A model generated the notes under the pieces. That model had not been told where the DNA came from. It worked only from the letters and a program-made list of their open reading frames with translations, and searched no databases. Shown in pieces: positions 25,864-34,864 of a DNA stretch of 64,000 bases. Source of the stretch: Mycobacterium shigaense (GTDB taxonomy: Bacteria; Actinomycetota; Actinomycetes; Mycobacteriales; Mycobacteriaceae); contig NZ_AP018164.1 in NCBI RefSeq assembly GCF_002356315.1, forward strand, positions 2,976,001 to 3,040,000, in the 5' to 3' direction. The translations under genes were made by a program, and so were the position numbers. Within the stretch, counting starts at the first letter, position 1. The number at the start of each line of letters is the position of its first letter.

Positions 25864-25909
25864 CCGATGGCCGGGGCAGATGCCGTCACAAGCGCGCTCC
25901 GGCCATCGG
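25864..25909 (+). terminator. Hairpin downstream of the 86-residue protein gene
   Basis: CCGATGGCCGG (25864-25874) pairs perfectly with CCGGCCATCGG (25899-25909): an 11-bp stem with a 24-base loop, 27 bp after the stop. There is no U-tract, as is common in mycobacteria. Confidence 0.5.
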
Positions 25910-25968
25910 CCATTCGGTCGAAAGCATCTGCCGCGCAACACTAAATGGAGTTCGTACTCCCGGTGTGC

Positions 25969-26004
25969 GGGACTTAAGACTCACATCGAGGGGCTAACGG
26001 CCCT
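25969..26004. promoter_or_regulatory. Tandem DosR boxes for the Rv2629-like operon
   Basis: GGGAC-TTAA-GACTC (25969-25982) and GGGCT-AACG-GCCCT (25991-26004), again 22 bp apart, 74-109 bp before the ATG at 26078. Confidence 0.68.
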
Positions 26005-26077
26005 CGCGGGCCGGCGCCAGATTTCTTAAGTTCGGGTGAACGCGGTACCTGCAGTCATACGCACGGAAAGGGACGGC

Positions 26078-27202
26078 ATGCGATCGGAACGCCTTCGATG
26101 GCTGGCAAAAGCAAAGGGTCCCTTCGCGTCGATCTATTTCGACGACACACATGACACCCCGGACGCGGCCGAGCGACTCGAAGCCACCTGGGGCGATATC
26201 CGCCGCAATCTCGAGAACCTGGGTGCCGGACCGGAAGTGATCGGCAAGCTCGAGGAAGCTGTCCTGCACCATCGGCCGGCCGTGGGTCGGCGCGGCCGCG
26301 CAGTGATCACGACCGACGATGAGGTGCTGGTCAACGAGGAGCTGAGCAGCCCGCCGCCGTCCGCAGTGGTTCGGTTCTCCGATTACCCGTACATCCTGCC
26401 GTTGGTGCGACTCGAGATACGCAGACCGACCTACGTGGTGACCACCGTTCACCGCACCGGAGCCGACGTATCGCTGTATCGGGGCCAGACGATCAACTCC
26501 ACCTGCATCGACGGCGGCGGATTCCCGGTACACAAGCCGGCCAGCGCGGGCTGGAACGGCTACGGCGACCGCCAGCACACGACCGACGAGGCCCTCCGAA
26601 TGAACTACCGCGCGGTCGCCGACCACCTCACACGGCTGGTCGATGACGCGGATCCCGAGGTGGTCTTCGTGTGTGGTGAGGCGCGTTCTCGCGCCGGCTT
26701 ATTGGCCGAATTGCCCGAGCGGGTGCACCAGCGGGTGTCACAGCTCCATGTCGGGGCGCGACCGTCCGGAATCGATCCCGAAGAACTCCGGGAAATGACG
26801 GCGGCGGAACTCGACCGGCGACAAGGCAGCGAATTGACCACCATCGCCGGTCGATACGAAGCCGAGACCGGACGGAGATCGGGTTTGGCGGCCGAGGGAA
26901 TGGCTGCGGTATGCGCAGCGCTTCGCGATGGCGACGTCGATACGTTGATCATCGGTGAGCTGGGCGACGCGACCGTCGTCACCGGCGCGACGCGGACCGT
27001 GTTCGCGCCCGATGCGGACGCGCTGTCCGAGCTGGGCGAGCCCGTGGACAGGGTGGCCCGGGCCGACGAGGTGCTGCCCTTCGCAGCAATCGCGATCGGT
27101 GCCGCAGTCGTTCTGGCCGACGGCCGGATCGCCCCCGCGGATGGGATCGGTGCGCTGCTGCGCTACGCCGCGCCCGACCGCCTTGCGGGCCAGCAATCAT
27201 AG
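26078..27202 (+). CDS. Rv2629-like protein (bacterial eRF1-like family)
   Basis: A 374-residue protein, the same length as Rv2629 of M. tuberculosis, and recognisable along its whole length: MRSERLRWL start, GPFASIYFDDTHDT, HKPASAGWNGYGDRQHTT and a GDVDTLIIGELGDATVVTG segment. The family has a release-factor-like (eRF1) C-terminal fold; Rv2629 is DosR-regulated and its exact role is unsettled. The start at 26078 matches the M. tuberculosis start; an upstream GTG at 26036 is less likely. First gene of a three-gene unit (gaps of 13 and 12 bp). Confidence 0.92.
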   Translation: MRSERLRWLAKAKGPFASIYFDDTHDTPDAAERLEATWGDIRRNLENLGAGPEVIGKLEEAVLHHRPAVGRRGRAVITTDDEVLVNEELSSPPPSAVVRFSDYPYILPLVRLEIRRPTYVVTTVHRTGADVSLYRGQTINSTCIDGGGFPVHKPASAGWNGYGDRQHTTDEALRMNYRAVADHLTRLVDDADPEVVFVCGEARSRAGLLAELPERVHQRVSQLHVGARPSGIDPEELREMTAAELDRRQGSELTTIAGRYEAETGRRSGLAAEGMAAVCAALRDGDVDTLIIGELGDATVVTGATRTVFAPDADALSELGEPVDRVARADEVLPFAAIAIGAAVVLADGRIAPADGIGALLRYAAPDRLAGQQS

Positions 27203-27215
27203 TTGGGGATCGATC

Positions 27216-28643
27216 ATGGCCACGCACAACATCTTTGACGGGCTACGTCGGTTCATACGGGGCTCGGGGGCTGCGTCGCCGTACCAGTATCGCTGCATCG
27301 AACCCTTCGAGGACCGGGTCGACGCGGGCCGGCAGCTGGCGTCGCACATGGAGTTCTTGCAGGGTCAAGACGTGGTCGTGGTCGGCCTGCCGCGCGGTGG
27401 GGTGCCGGTAGCCTTCGAGATCGCCAACGCACTGCAGGCACCGCTTGACGTGCTCCTGGTACGCAAACTGGGCGTTCCGTTCCAGCCCGAATTGGCTTTC
27501 GGAGCCATCGGCGAGGACGGCGTGCGAGTGCTGAACGACTCGGTCGTGCGTCAGTCACATCTTGACGGCGACGACATGGACGTAGTCGAACGCAAGCAAC
27601 GGGTCGAGCTGCGCCGCCTTGCGGATCGCTTCCGGCGCGGGCGGGACCCGATCTCGCTGGCAGGGCGGACCGTCGTCATTGTCGACGACGGCATCGCCAC
27701 CGGCGCGACGGCCAAGGCGGCCTGCCGGGTGGCTCGGGTGCATGGAGCGAGCCGGGTGGTGCTCGCCGTTCCGATCGGACCGCCGGACGTCGCCGCGAGA
27801 TTTGGCGGCGTGGCCGACGAGGTGGTCTGTTTGGAAACGCCAACGCCATTCGCTGCCGTGGGCCAGGGATACCGCCACTTCGCCCCGACAACCGACAATG
27901 ACGTCGTCGAGCTGCTCGATCGGGCGCGGACGAACTTCGCCGAGCGGGCAGAGGTCGACGCTGCCGCCGATCCGCCGTTGCGGGACGAAGAGATCCACAT
28001 ACTCACCGGGCGGGTGCCGATCGCAGGGCACCTGGTCATCCCCGAAAACCCCAAAGGCATTGTCGTTTTCGCCCACGGCAGCGGCAGCAGCCGGCATAGT
28101 CCCCGGAATCGCTACGTCGCCGACGTCCTGAACCAGGCCGGTGTCGGCACGCTGCTCATCGACCTGCTCGCTCCCGATGAGGAACGAAACCGCAGCAATG
28201 TTTTCGATATCAAGTTGCTGGCTGACCGACTCATCGAAGTGACTGATTGGCTCGCCGGACAGCCCGATCTGGCATCGTTTCCAGTTGGGTATTTCGGCGC
28301 GAGCACCGGCGCTGGAGCAGCCCTGGTTGCGGCCGCCGATCCGCGGATCGATGTCAAGGCGGTTGTCTCCCGCGGGGGTCGGCCGGATCTCGCGGGGGCC
28401 GCCCTGGTGAACGTGAAGGCACCCACTCTGCTGATTGTCGGTGGCCGCGACGAGGTGGTCCTCGACTTGAACCGGCGAGCGCAGCGCGCAATACCCGGAC
28501 CATGCGAACTAATCGTCGTTCCGGGTGCGACCCACCTGTTCGAGGAACAGGGCGCACTCGAGGAGGTTGCTCGACTCGCGCGTGACTGGTTTGTGGATTA
28601 CCTGGTGCCACATCACCAGAAACAGGTAAGCGCGAACGGCTAA
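27216..28643 (+). CDS. Phosphoribosyltransferase fused to dienelactone-hydrolase-like domain (Rv0571c-like)
   Basis: A 475-residue two-domain protein. Residues ~30-245 form a type I PRTase with the PRPP loop VVIVDDGIATGATA (153-166). From ~265 an alpha/beta-hydrolase follows, with oxyanion region VVFAHGSGSSRHS and nucleophile in YFGASTGAGAA. This architecture matches Rv0571c, a DosR-regulon protein of unknown substrate. The ATG at 27216 lies 13 bp after the Rv2629-like gene. Confidence 0.88.
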   Translation: MATHNIFDGLRRFIRGSGAASPYQYRCIEPFEDRVDAGRQLASHMEFLQGQDVVVVGLPRGGVPVAFEIANALQAPLDVLLVRKLGVPFQPELAFGAIGEDGVRVLNDSVVRQSHLDGDDMDVVERKQRVELRRLADRFRRGRDPISLAGRTVVIVDDGIATGATAKAACRVARVHGASRVVLAVPIGPPDVAARFGGVADEVVCLETPTPFAAVGQGYRHFAPTTDNDVVELLDRARTNFAERAEVDAAADPPLRDEEIHILTGRVPIAGHLVIPENPKGIVVFAHGSGSSRHSPRNRYVADVLNQAGVGTLLIDLLAPDEERNRSNVFDIKLLADRLIEVTDWLAGQPDLASFPVGYFGASTGAGAALVAAADPRIDVKAVVSRGGRPDLAGAALVNVKAPTLLIVGGRDEVVLDLNRRAQRAIPGPCELIVVPGATHLFEEQGALEEVARLARDWFVDYLVPHHQKQVSANG

Positions 28644-28655
28644 ACGAGGTCGCTG

Positions 28656-29510
28656 GTGGGCGTTTACGCGGTAACGGGATCGGCGTCCGGCATGGGACAG
28701 CAGGTGGCCCGCAAACTTCGCGAAAACGGTCACACCGTGATCGGGGTGGATATCAAGCAGGCGGACATCGTGGCTGACTTGTCGACTCCCCAGGGACGCC
28801 GGGCCGCCGCCGACGGTGTGCTGGCGTCGTCAGGATCGAGACTGGACGGTGCCGTGCTGGCCGCGGGTCTTGGTCCCGGGCCGGCCGCCGGTCGGTGTGT
28901 ATCGATTGCCCAAGTCAATTTCTTCGGCGTGGTGGATCTTCTCGACGCGTGGCGGCCGGCCCTCGCCGCTACAGTCTTCGCGAAAGTTGTCGTCTTTTCC
29001 AGCAATTCCACAACTACGACACCCGCCGTTCCGGCGCGAACAGTCCGGGCATTGCTCGGCGGTAACCCCGATCGGGCGGTGCGTTCGGTGCGAGTGTTCG
29101 GTACATATGCACCGACGATCCTTTATGCCGCATCCAAAATTGCGGTGAGTCGCTGGGTGCGGCGTGCGGCCGTGCGACCGGAGTGGGCGGGATCGGGCAT
29201 CCGCCTCAATGCCCTTGCACCTGGGGCGATCATGACACCCTTACTCGAGGAGCAGCTGTCGATCGCAAGTCAGGCGAAGGCTGTTCGCTCCTTTCCGATT
29301 CCGGTCGGCGGCTACGGTGATGCGGGACAGCTTGCCGATTGGGCACTGTTCATGCTTTCGGACGCGGCGACATTCCTTTGCGGGAGCGTGATATTCGTCG
29401 ACGGCGGATCGGATGCCTACTTCCGCGCCGAGGAATGGCCGCGGCCCGTGCCCATACACCGCATGTTGGGCTACCTCAAGCGGTTTGGCGACTGGCGCGG
29501 AACGGACTAA
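28656..29510 (+). CDS. Short-chain dehydrogenase/reductase
   Basis: A 284-residue SDR. The nucleotide motif TGSASGMGQ is at residue ~7, the Asp in GVDIKQAD suggests NAD(H), and the active-site Tyr/Lys occur as YAASK. Near the C-terminus comes the classical FVDGG. It is the third gene of the Rv2629-like operon, 12 bp after the PRTase-hydrolase. Its stop overlaps by 4 bp the convergent DUF5709 gene. Related to 3-alpha-hydroxysteroid-dehydrogenase-like SDRs; substrate unknown. Confidence 0.85.
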   Translation: MGVYAVTGSASGMGQQVARKLRENGHTVIGVDIKQADIVADLSTPQGRRAAADGVLASSGSRLDGAVLAAGLGPGPAAGRCVSIAQVNFFGVVDLLDAWRPALAATVFAKVVVFSSNSTTTTPAVPARTVRALLGGNPDRAVRSVRVFGTYAPTILYAASKIAVSRWVRRAAVRPEWAGSGIRLNALAPGAIMTPLLEEQLSIASQAKAVRSFPIPVGGYGDAGQLADWALFMLSDAATFLCGSVIFVDGGSDAYFRAEEWPRPVPIHRMLGYLKRFGDWRGTD

Positions 29511-29962
29511 TCCTCGTCGTCGATGATGTACACCGCGGCCTCCTCGGCGGATGCCGCTCCCCCGTTGATACCGACGTCCTCAGCGACCAGCTCCGATTCC
29601 GCGTGCACGCCAAACCCCATGTCCGGTGCTACGAGTCGGCCGGCTCGCTTTCGTCCAACCTCGTGTCGCTCCGGGAACTCGCTTGCGCGCTCGGCCTGGT
29701 CAGACCGCTGCTGCTCTTCGGCGTCAAGTGGATTACCGATGCGCGAGAACGGATCTGGCTCTTCCTCCGCCAACTGTTGGTCAAGTGTTTCCGCCGGTCC
29801 GAAGGCGCCTGGCCCGTACGGCCGCTCGGGCGGTGAATATCCCTCGTCGAGTATGTCGTCGACACCGCGATCGATCAACGTGTCGGCTGGCTGAAGCTGG
29901 TTCTCGTCCTCCGCACCGTACTGGCCGGCGGCGGGCCCCAGACCGAAATTCCGACTACTCAT
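29507..29962 (-). CDS. DUF5709-family acidic protein
   Basis: A 151-residue very acidic protein with the family text ADTLIDRGVDDILDEGYSPP, LDQQLAEEEPD, AGRLVAPD and GINGGAASAEEAAV. Mostly disordered by composition; function unknown. No DosR box is visible directly upstream. It converges with the SDR gene. Confidence 0.8.
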   Translation of the reverse strand: MSSRNFGLGPAAGQYGAEDENQLQPADTLIDRGVDDILDEGYSPPERPYGPGAFGPAETLDQQLAEEEPDPFSRIGNPLDAEEQQRSDQAERASEFPERHEVGRKRAGRLVAPDMGFGVHAESELVAEDVGINGGAASAEEAAVYIIDDED

Positions 29963-30108
29963 GACTCAACGACTCCTTCGCGATCAGATGGCCGCACTTT
30001 AAAGCACATATGCATATTCAGTTTTCGTCTTTCGCCATGTCGGCGTAATGGCACAAAGTCTCCCGCCAGCTGGACCTTGGTCACCGAGTGCGCCGTCTTG
30101 CACGATGC

Positions 30109-30912
30109 CTAGCCCGCCGGGGTGATGACGCCGTAATGCCCGTCGTAGCGGTGATACAACACGTTGGCACGGCCCTGAGCGGCATCGATATAGAACAGGA
30201 ACGGCAGATTGAGCAGCGACATCCGGTCGGCGGCTTCTTCTTCGGTCAAACAGGGCACCGCGTGCGGGCTGATCGTCACGGGCACGGCGTGCGGACTGAG
30301 CTGATCGGCTCCGTCGGGTGACACCAAGGCAAGGCGGTAGCCGGTTTCACCGGCGCGATACAGCACCGCCGCGGCCGCGCTGCCCTGCTCGGTGAACAGG
30401 TGGAAGTCGTAATCGAAGAGCTCCATTTCGCGGGCGGCCTCATCGATCGAACACGGTGCCATGGTGTACGACTTGCGGCGGATGACACGACGCTCGGCTG
30501 CGGGGCGCTGAAAATAGTCGCGCCGATGCGTCGGCTCAGAACCGTGCCGCCATTCATGGGCGCCGGCTTCGCGGACCCCACCGCGACGCGGCGCTCGGAG
30601 TTCGGCAACACGCTCCAGGCGCCGGCGCAGCCGCGCCACGAGGAGATCGACCGCCTCTCGCGCGGTCGTCGCCTCTACTTGAGCGCGGACGGGCACCCCG
30701 TCGACGTCGAGATTCGCCTGCGCAACGACGGGTCGTGCAACCGCCGGATCGCCATGTCTGGCCAGTCTGAGCCTGGCGTTGAGCACCGGCCTGCGGATGT
30801 ACTGGCTCAGCTCGCCGACCTTGTCGCGCGCATAATCGGCCGCTTCGGAAAGCTGACCGTGCGTTGTCACTTCGACATCGAACGTGTGGGAAAGCGGCGC
30901 GTTATTGCCCAT
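30109..30912 (-). CDS. rafH: Hypoxic ribosome hibernation factor (RafH / Rv0079-like)
   Basis: A 267-residue protein. The N-terminal ~110 residues match the HPF/RaiA domain (FDVEVTTHGQLSEAADYARD, LRLARHGDPAVARP). The C-terminal half carries the dimerisation-type segment ELFDYDFHLFTEQGSAAAAV followed by LLNLPFLFYIDAAQGRANVL. This long form is the DosR-induced ribosome-stabilising factor of mycobacteria (RafH in M. smegmatis, Rv0079 in M. tuberculosis). The ATG at 30912 is chosen from a longer open frame (to 31170) because it matches the family start. It lies 11 bp after the DUF1918 gene. Confidence 0.9.
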   Translation of the reverse strand: MGNNAPLSHTFDVEVTTHGQLSEAADYARDKVGELSQYIRRPVLNARLRLARHGDPAVARPVVAQANLDVDGVPVRAQVEATTAREAVDLLVARLRRRLERVAELRAPRRGGVREAGAHEWRHGSEPTHRRDYFQRPAAERRVIRRKSYTMAPCSIDEAAREMELFDYDFHLFTEQGSAAAAVLYRAGETGYRLALVSPDGADQLSPHAVPVTISPHAVPCLTEEEAADRMSLLNLPFLFYIDAAQGRANVLYHRYDGHYGVITPAG

Positions 30913-30923
30913 GATCGAACGCC

Positions 30924-31190
30924 CTATTGCTTTGCACCGTGGGCAATGGCGGACTGTATGGCCCCGAAGCGATGGCGCGCCCGCTCGTCGGCTTCCGCCT
31001 GCGCGGCGGCCGTGACGACGACCGCGTCGACACCAGGGAAAATGGTGGCCTCGTGGTCGGTGGCAAGCCACCGCACCACGTACGGCGGGGCGCCATCCGG
31101 CGAGTGAACCTCCGTGATCAATCCCCGCTGGTCCGGCTTGTCGATCGCGGCGCCCTTGATCACCAGCCAATCACCGACCTTGGCCTTCAT
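30924..31190 (-). CDS. DUF1918 protein (Rv0569-like)
   Basis: An 88-residue protein nearly identical in design to Rv0569: MKAKVGDWLVIKGAAIDKPD, then GLITEVHSPDGAPPYVVRW and an RHRFGAIQSAI tail. An SH3-like/KOW-like fold is expected; function unknown, DosR-induced in M. tuberculosis. The ATG at 31190 matches the known start length of 88; AAGGAGAAGC precedes it. First gene of a two-gene unit with rafH. Confidence 0.92.
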   Translation of the reverse strand: MKAKVGDWLVIKGAAIDKPDQRGLITEVHSPDGAPPYVVRWLATDHEATIFPGVDAVVVTAAAQAEADERARHRFGAIQSAIAHGAKQ

Positions 31191-31271
31191 GCGCTTCTCC
31201 TTAATTCCTCGGAGTTCAATCGTGCCCAGGCGCGACGGATCGGCGGCAGGGGTACACGTCACCGAGTTGCA

Positions 31272-31309
31272 TGGCCAAAGGTCCCTCGCCGCCTCGGGAC
31301 TTCTGCCCC
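31272..31309. promoter_or_regulatory. Tandem DosR boxes for DUF1918-rafH
   Basis: Minus-strand GGGAC-CTTT-GGCCA (31272-31285) and plus-strand GGGAC-TTCT-GCCCC (31296-31309), centred 24 bp apart, 82-119 bp upstream of the DUF1918 start. Confidence 0.75.
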
Positions 31310-31437
31310 TTTTTCTCCTCGCGTCTAGCCGATCAGATCAATGCGAGAGATGCGGGTATCCACGCTTGGTGAGATGCGACTTGAACGAGCCCCAGCGACA
31401 CGCATGTCGAACGAATTCCGGGCCGCCGTCGCCGAGG

Positions 31438-31953
31438 TCACCGCGAAGCTGAGTGCGGCGATCGCCTCGTTGTTGTCCGACGGTCGTTGATCTCAGCGAG
31501 CACCAGGCCGACCACCTCGGGCACGGCGTCGGCGACGGCTGCGGTCAGGCCGACACCATGACCGGTATCCACGACCTCGACGGCGAACACCACCATCGCG
31601 GTGGGCGCTTGGGCAAGGATCTGGGCCAGCGCATGGGTGCGAGCCAGATCGATGCTGTGCGAGGTCCACCCCTTGGGCATGTTCGTCAGGTCGGCGACCG
31701 TCCACCGACGGACCTCGCCCGGCATCGGCGAAGCCCCCCTGGCGGCGTCGATCACCACCGCGACTTCGGCATCGCGCCACGCATCGAGCAGCAGCGTCGA
31801 GTCCGAGATGTCGGTTACCACACGAACATGCGGCGACACGAGTTCTCGGATCGCGGCCGCGGCAATCACACCGACTGCGTCGTCCTTGCGGTAGGCGTTG
31901 CCAAGCCCGACCACCACCATGTCTGCCGGTATGGTGGGCGCGTCTTTGCTCAT
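31438..31953 (-). CDS. Hydrogenase maturation endopeptidase for the group 3b enzyme
   Basis: A 171-residue HycI/HupD-type protease: VVVGLGNAYRKDDAVG at the N-terminus, VVIDAARGASPMPGEV and a TSHSIDLART motif. The ATG at 31953 overlaps the TGA of hyhL. It should remove the short peptide after His421 of HyhL. Downstream ~250 bp is the DosR promoter of DUF1918-rafH. Confidence 0.9.
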   Translation of the reverse strand: MSKDAPTIPADMVVVGLGNAYRKDDAVGVIAAAAIRELVSPHVRVVTDISDSTLLLDAWRDAEVAVVIDAARGASPMPGEVRRWTVADLTNMPKGWTSHSIDLARTHALAQILAQAPTAMVVFAVEVVDTGHGVGLTAAVADAVPEVVGLVLAEINDRRTTTRRSPHSASR

Positions 31954-33242
31954 GCGCGCTCGACCGTCAACCGCAGGAAGTGCGTCGAGCACGAGATACA
32001 CGGGTCGTAGCTGCGAATCAATCTTTCACACAGGCCGGTCAGCGCGGCGTCGTCGAGGGCGAGGTTGTCGGCAACAATACGGGCCAAGTCGGCTTCTATC
32101 GCGGCTTGATTCTGTGAGGTCGGCGGAATGATGGTCGCCTCGGCGACCAGCCCGTCGTTGTCGATCTGGTATCGGTGATAGAGCAGGCCGCGAGGCGCCT
32201 CGCTGACGCCGTGCCCGATGGCGGCGCGCGCGGGGACCTCGACGTATGGCCGCGACGGGCGTTGATATTCGGAGATGATGCGTAACGCTTCTTCGATCGC
32301 GTACACGACTTCGACGGCACGGACAACGATGCTGCGAAATGGATTTCGGCATTGCGCCGACAGCCCGGCGCTCGCCGCGGCCTGCGCGGCCAGCGGCGAC
32401 AGCGTCGCCGAGTTCAGCGAAAATCGCGCCAGCGGCCCGGTCAGATACCGGACGCCATCGAGGGTCGCATGCATCGCCGTGGAGTGCGGCACCTGAGCCT
32501 CGACGACGCGGGTGGTGAAATCGGCTATCGGAAAAGAAGGGCCCGCGCTGCGTGCAATGACGCCGTCCTCGATCGGGTAGCGGTCAGGCGCCGTGAGCGC
32601 CAAGAACTCATGCTCCACTTCGATATCAGGGAACTCGAAACCGGAAACCCATTCGACGGTCGCCAACGCGTGATCCTGCGCCATGCGCAGCTGCTCGGCA
32701 ACCGGCCCGAAATCCAATCGGCTTGGCACCGAATAGAATCCGCCCAATCTCACATTGATCGGGTGTATCGCCCGCCCTCCGACGAAGTCCATCAACTGGT
32801 TGCCCGCCTTCTTGAGCGCAAGACCGCGCTCTACCACCTCCCGATGGTCGCGGGCCATCGACACGACGTCGGGATGGCCAAGGAAGTCGGGCGCGTGCAG
32901 CAGATATATGTGCAGGGCGTGACTGTTGATCCATTCGCCGCAATACAGCAACCGGCGCAGCGCGAGAAGTTCTTCGTCCACCTCGATCCCGCAGGCCTGT
33001 TCGATGGCATTGCAGGCGCTGACCTGGTAGGCAACGGGGCAGATTCCGCACACCCGCGCCGTCAGATCGGGCGGCTCGGTGTGAGATCGGCCGCGCAGGA
33101 ACGCCTCGAAGAACCGCGGCGGCTCATAGATGTTGAGTTGGACGCTGTCCAGCACGCCATCCTTGAGTGAGACGTGCAGCGCCCCCTCGCCTTCGACGCG
33201 AGTCAACGTGCCGACACTCAACTTGCGCGTCGCGTGGGTCAT
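31950..33242 (-). CDS. hyhL: [NiFe] hydrogenase group 3b large subunit (alpha)
   Basis: A 430-residue catalytic subunit. NiFe ligands: [12 protein letters not shown] (Cys65, Cys68) and [12 protein letters not shown] (Cys415, Cys418), with a 9-residue tail after His421. The ATG at 33242 overlaps the hyhS stop (ATGA); a longer frame upstream is spurious. With beta, gamma and delta subunits it forms a soluble NAD(P)-linked bidirectional hydrogenase; the M. smegmatis Hyh version evolves H2 in hypoxia and is DosR-controlled. Confidence 0.95.
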   Translation of the reverse strand: MTHATRKLSVGTLTRVEGEGALHVSLKDGVLDSVQLNIYEPPRFFEAFLRGRSHTEPPDLTARVCGICPVAYQVSACNAIEQACGIEVDEELLALRRLLYCGEWINSHALHIYLLHAPDFLGHPDVVSMARDHREVVERGLALKKAGNQLMDFVGGRAIHPINVRLGGFYSVPSRLDFGPVAEQLRMAQDHALATVEWVSGFEFPDIEVEHEFLALTAPDRYPIEDGVIARSAGPSFPIADFTTRVVEAQVPHSTAMHATLDGVRYLTGPLARFSLNSATLSPLAAQAAASAGLSAQCRNPFRSIVVRAVEVVYAIEEALRIISEYQRPSRPYVEVPARAAIGHGVSEAPRGLLYHRYQIDNDGLVAEATIIPPTSQNQAAIEADLARIVADNLALDDAALTGLCERLIRSYDPCISCSTHFLRLTVERA

Positions 33243-33997
33243 TGCCCGCTCCGCTCTGCGGTGAAACTGGCGACGTTGAATGTCGCGAAAACCCGGTCCA
33301 CGTCGCCATCGGACATTCCGTCGCGACGCAATAACGGAATCAGTGTGGCGGTTTGCGGTGCGGCCGAGGGACCGAAGCAGCCGAAGCAGCCGCGATGATG
33401 CCTCGGGCACAGGGCCCCGCAGCCCGCATGGGTGACCGGACCAAGGCACGGAGTTCCTTCGGAAACCACCACACACGTCACTCCGCGAAGTTTGCATTCG
33501 ATGCACACCGTCTTGGCGGGCAGGCGCGGCTTGCGCCCGATCAACAGCGCCGCCAGGGTGTCGAGCAATTGCCCACGGTCGATCGGGCAACCGGGCAGCT
33601 GGTAGTCGACTTTGACATGAGCCGATGCGGGGGTAGAGGTTGCCAGGGTATCGACGTACTCCGGTTTGGCATACACGAGCGAGGTGAACTCCGAGATGTC
33701 GGCAAAGTTGCGCAGGGCCTGCACTCCCCCGGCCGTCGCGCATGCGCCGATGGTGACCAGAAGCTTTGATTGCGAACGGATTTCACGGATGCGTTGCTCA
33801 TCGCGCCGGGTGGTGATCGACCCCTCCACCAGCGACACGTCGTAGGGCCCGGCGACCATGGCGCTGGACGCCTCCGCGAAGTTCGCGATGTCGACGCGCT
33901 CGGCCAGGGTGAGCAACTCGTCCTCGCAATCCAACAAGGTCAGCTGGCAGCCATCGCAGGATGCGAATTTCCACACCGCCAGGGTGGACTTGCTCAT
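33239..33997 (-). CDS. hyhS: [NiFe] hydrogenase group 3b small subunit (delta)
   Basis: A 252-residue small subunit with the proximal cluster motif [13 protein letters not shown], then [21 protein letters not shown], a [12 protein letters not shown] segment and GCFGCFGPS near the C-terminus. Normal Cys ligation, unlike the Asp variant in hhyS. It begins directly after the gamma-subunit TAG. Electron entry from the gamma/beta module to the NiFe site. Confidence 0.94.
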   Translation of the reverse strand: MSKSTLAVWKFASCDGCQLTLLDCEDELLTLAERVDIANFAEASSAMVAGPYDVSLVEGSITTRRDEQRIREIRSQSKLLVTIGACATAGGVQALRNFADISEFTSLVYAKPEYVDTLATSTPASAHVKVDYQLPGCPIDRGQLLDTLAALLIGRKPRLPAKTVCIECKLRGVTCVVVSEGTPCLGPVTHAGCGALCPRHHRGCFGCFGPSAAPQTATLIPLLRRDGMSDGDVDRVFATFNVASFTAERSGQ

Positions 33998-34864
33998 CTA
34001 TAGCTCCTTTACGCGCAGCAGCGGACCCGCAATGTCGAAGCCGACCACCGGGCCGTCGCGGCACAGCAGAAGCGGACCGAGCTGACAATGCCCGCACCAC
34101 CCGATTCCGCATTGCATGTTGCGCTCCAGCGACACGCGGATATCCTGCGCAGCAACCCCTTTCGCGAGCAGGGCCTCCGCTCCGAAGTGCAGCATCGGCT
34201 CCGGCCCGCACAGAAAGGCAGTGGTGCGTGCCGTATCCAACGTCAATCGACTCAGCGGCGCGGTCACCAGCCCGACTTCGCCGTGCCAGCCTGGCGTCGG
34301 CGCATCGACAACCAGTTGCAATTCGATGCCCGGTTCTTGGGCCCACTTCTCCAGCTGCGCGGCGAATACGAAGTCGGCGCGGGTGCGGGCACCGGCGATC
34401 AGCGTCACCTTCCCGTAACGGGACCGCTCGGCGAGTGCGCCAAGCACCGCGGGACGCAGCGGGCACAACCCGACCCCGCCGGCGACCATCACCAGATCCC
34501 GGCCGACGGCATCGGCCAGGCCCCAGGTGGTACCAAACGGGCCCCGCACCCCGACAACAGCACCCGGCTGTGCGTCGTGCAGGGCTCGACTGACCGCGCC
34601 GACCGCTCGGATCGTGTGGGTGATCGACCCGTCGGTGACGGCGGGGTCGCCGCTGATCGAGATCGCCGCCTCCCCGACGCCGAACGCGTAGAGCATCATG
34701 AATTCGCCGGGTTCCGGACGCCGCAGTACTTCGTCGACGGGCTCAAGACACAGCGTGGCCGAATCCGGGCTCTCGACGACACGGCTGCGTACCCGATACG
34801 GAACGGGCGCCATGGGGGCGCGAGTCTGCTCCGCAGCCGCCGCGTTGGTCATCGGGTTAGTCAT
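33998..34864 (-). CDS. hyhG: Group 3b hydrogenase gamma subunit (FAD/NAD(P)-binding, [2Fe-2S])
   Basis: A 288-residue ferredoxin-reductase-like subunit: PGEFMMLYAFGVGEAAISIS (flavin region), MVAGGVGLCPLRP (NAD(P) region), CGPEPMLHFGA, and a C-terminal [2Fe-2S] motif with Cys in MQCGIGWCGHCQ and LLLCRDG. It passes electrons between NAD(P)H and the FeS chain. The start at 34864 overlaps the beta-subunit stop by 8 bp; a second ATG at 34852 is also possible. Confidence 0.92.
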   Translation of the reverse strand: MTNPMTNAAAAEQTRAPMAPVPYRVRSRVVESPDSATLCLEPVDEVLRRPEPGEFMMLYAFGVGEAAISISGDPAVTDGSITHTIRAVGAVSRALHDAQPGAVVGVRGPFGTTWGLADAVGRDLVMVAGGVGLCPLRPAVLGALAERSRYGKVTLIAGARTRADFVFAAQLEKWAQEPGIELQLVVDAPTPGWHGEVGLVTAPLSRLTLDTARTTAFLCGPEPMLHFGAEALLAKGVAAQDIRVSLERNMQCGIGWCGHCQLGPLLLCRDGPVVGFDIAGPLLRVKEL

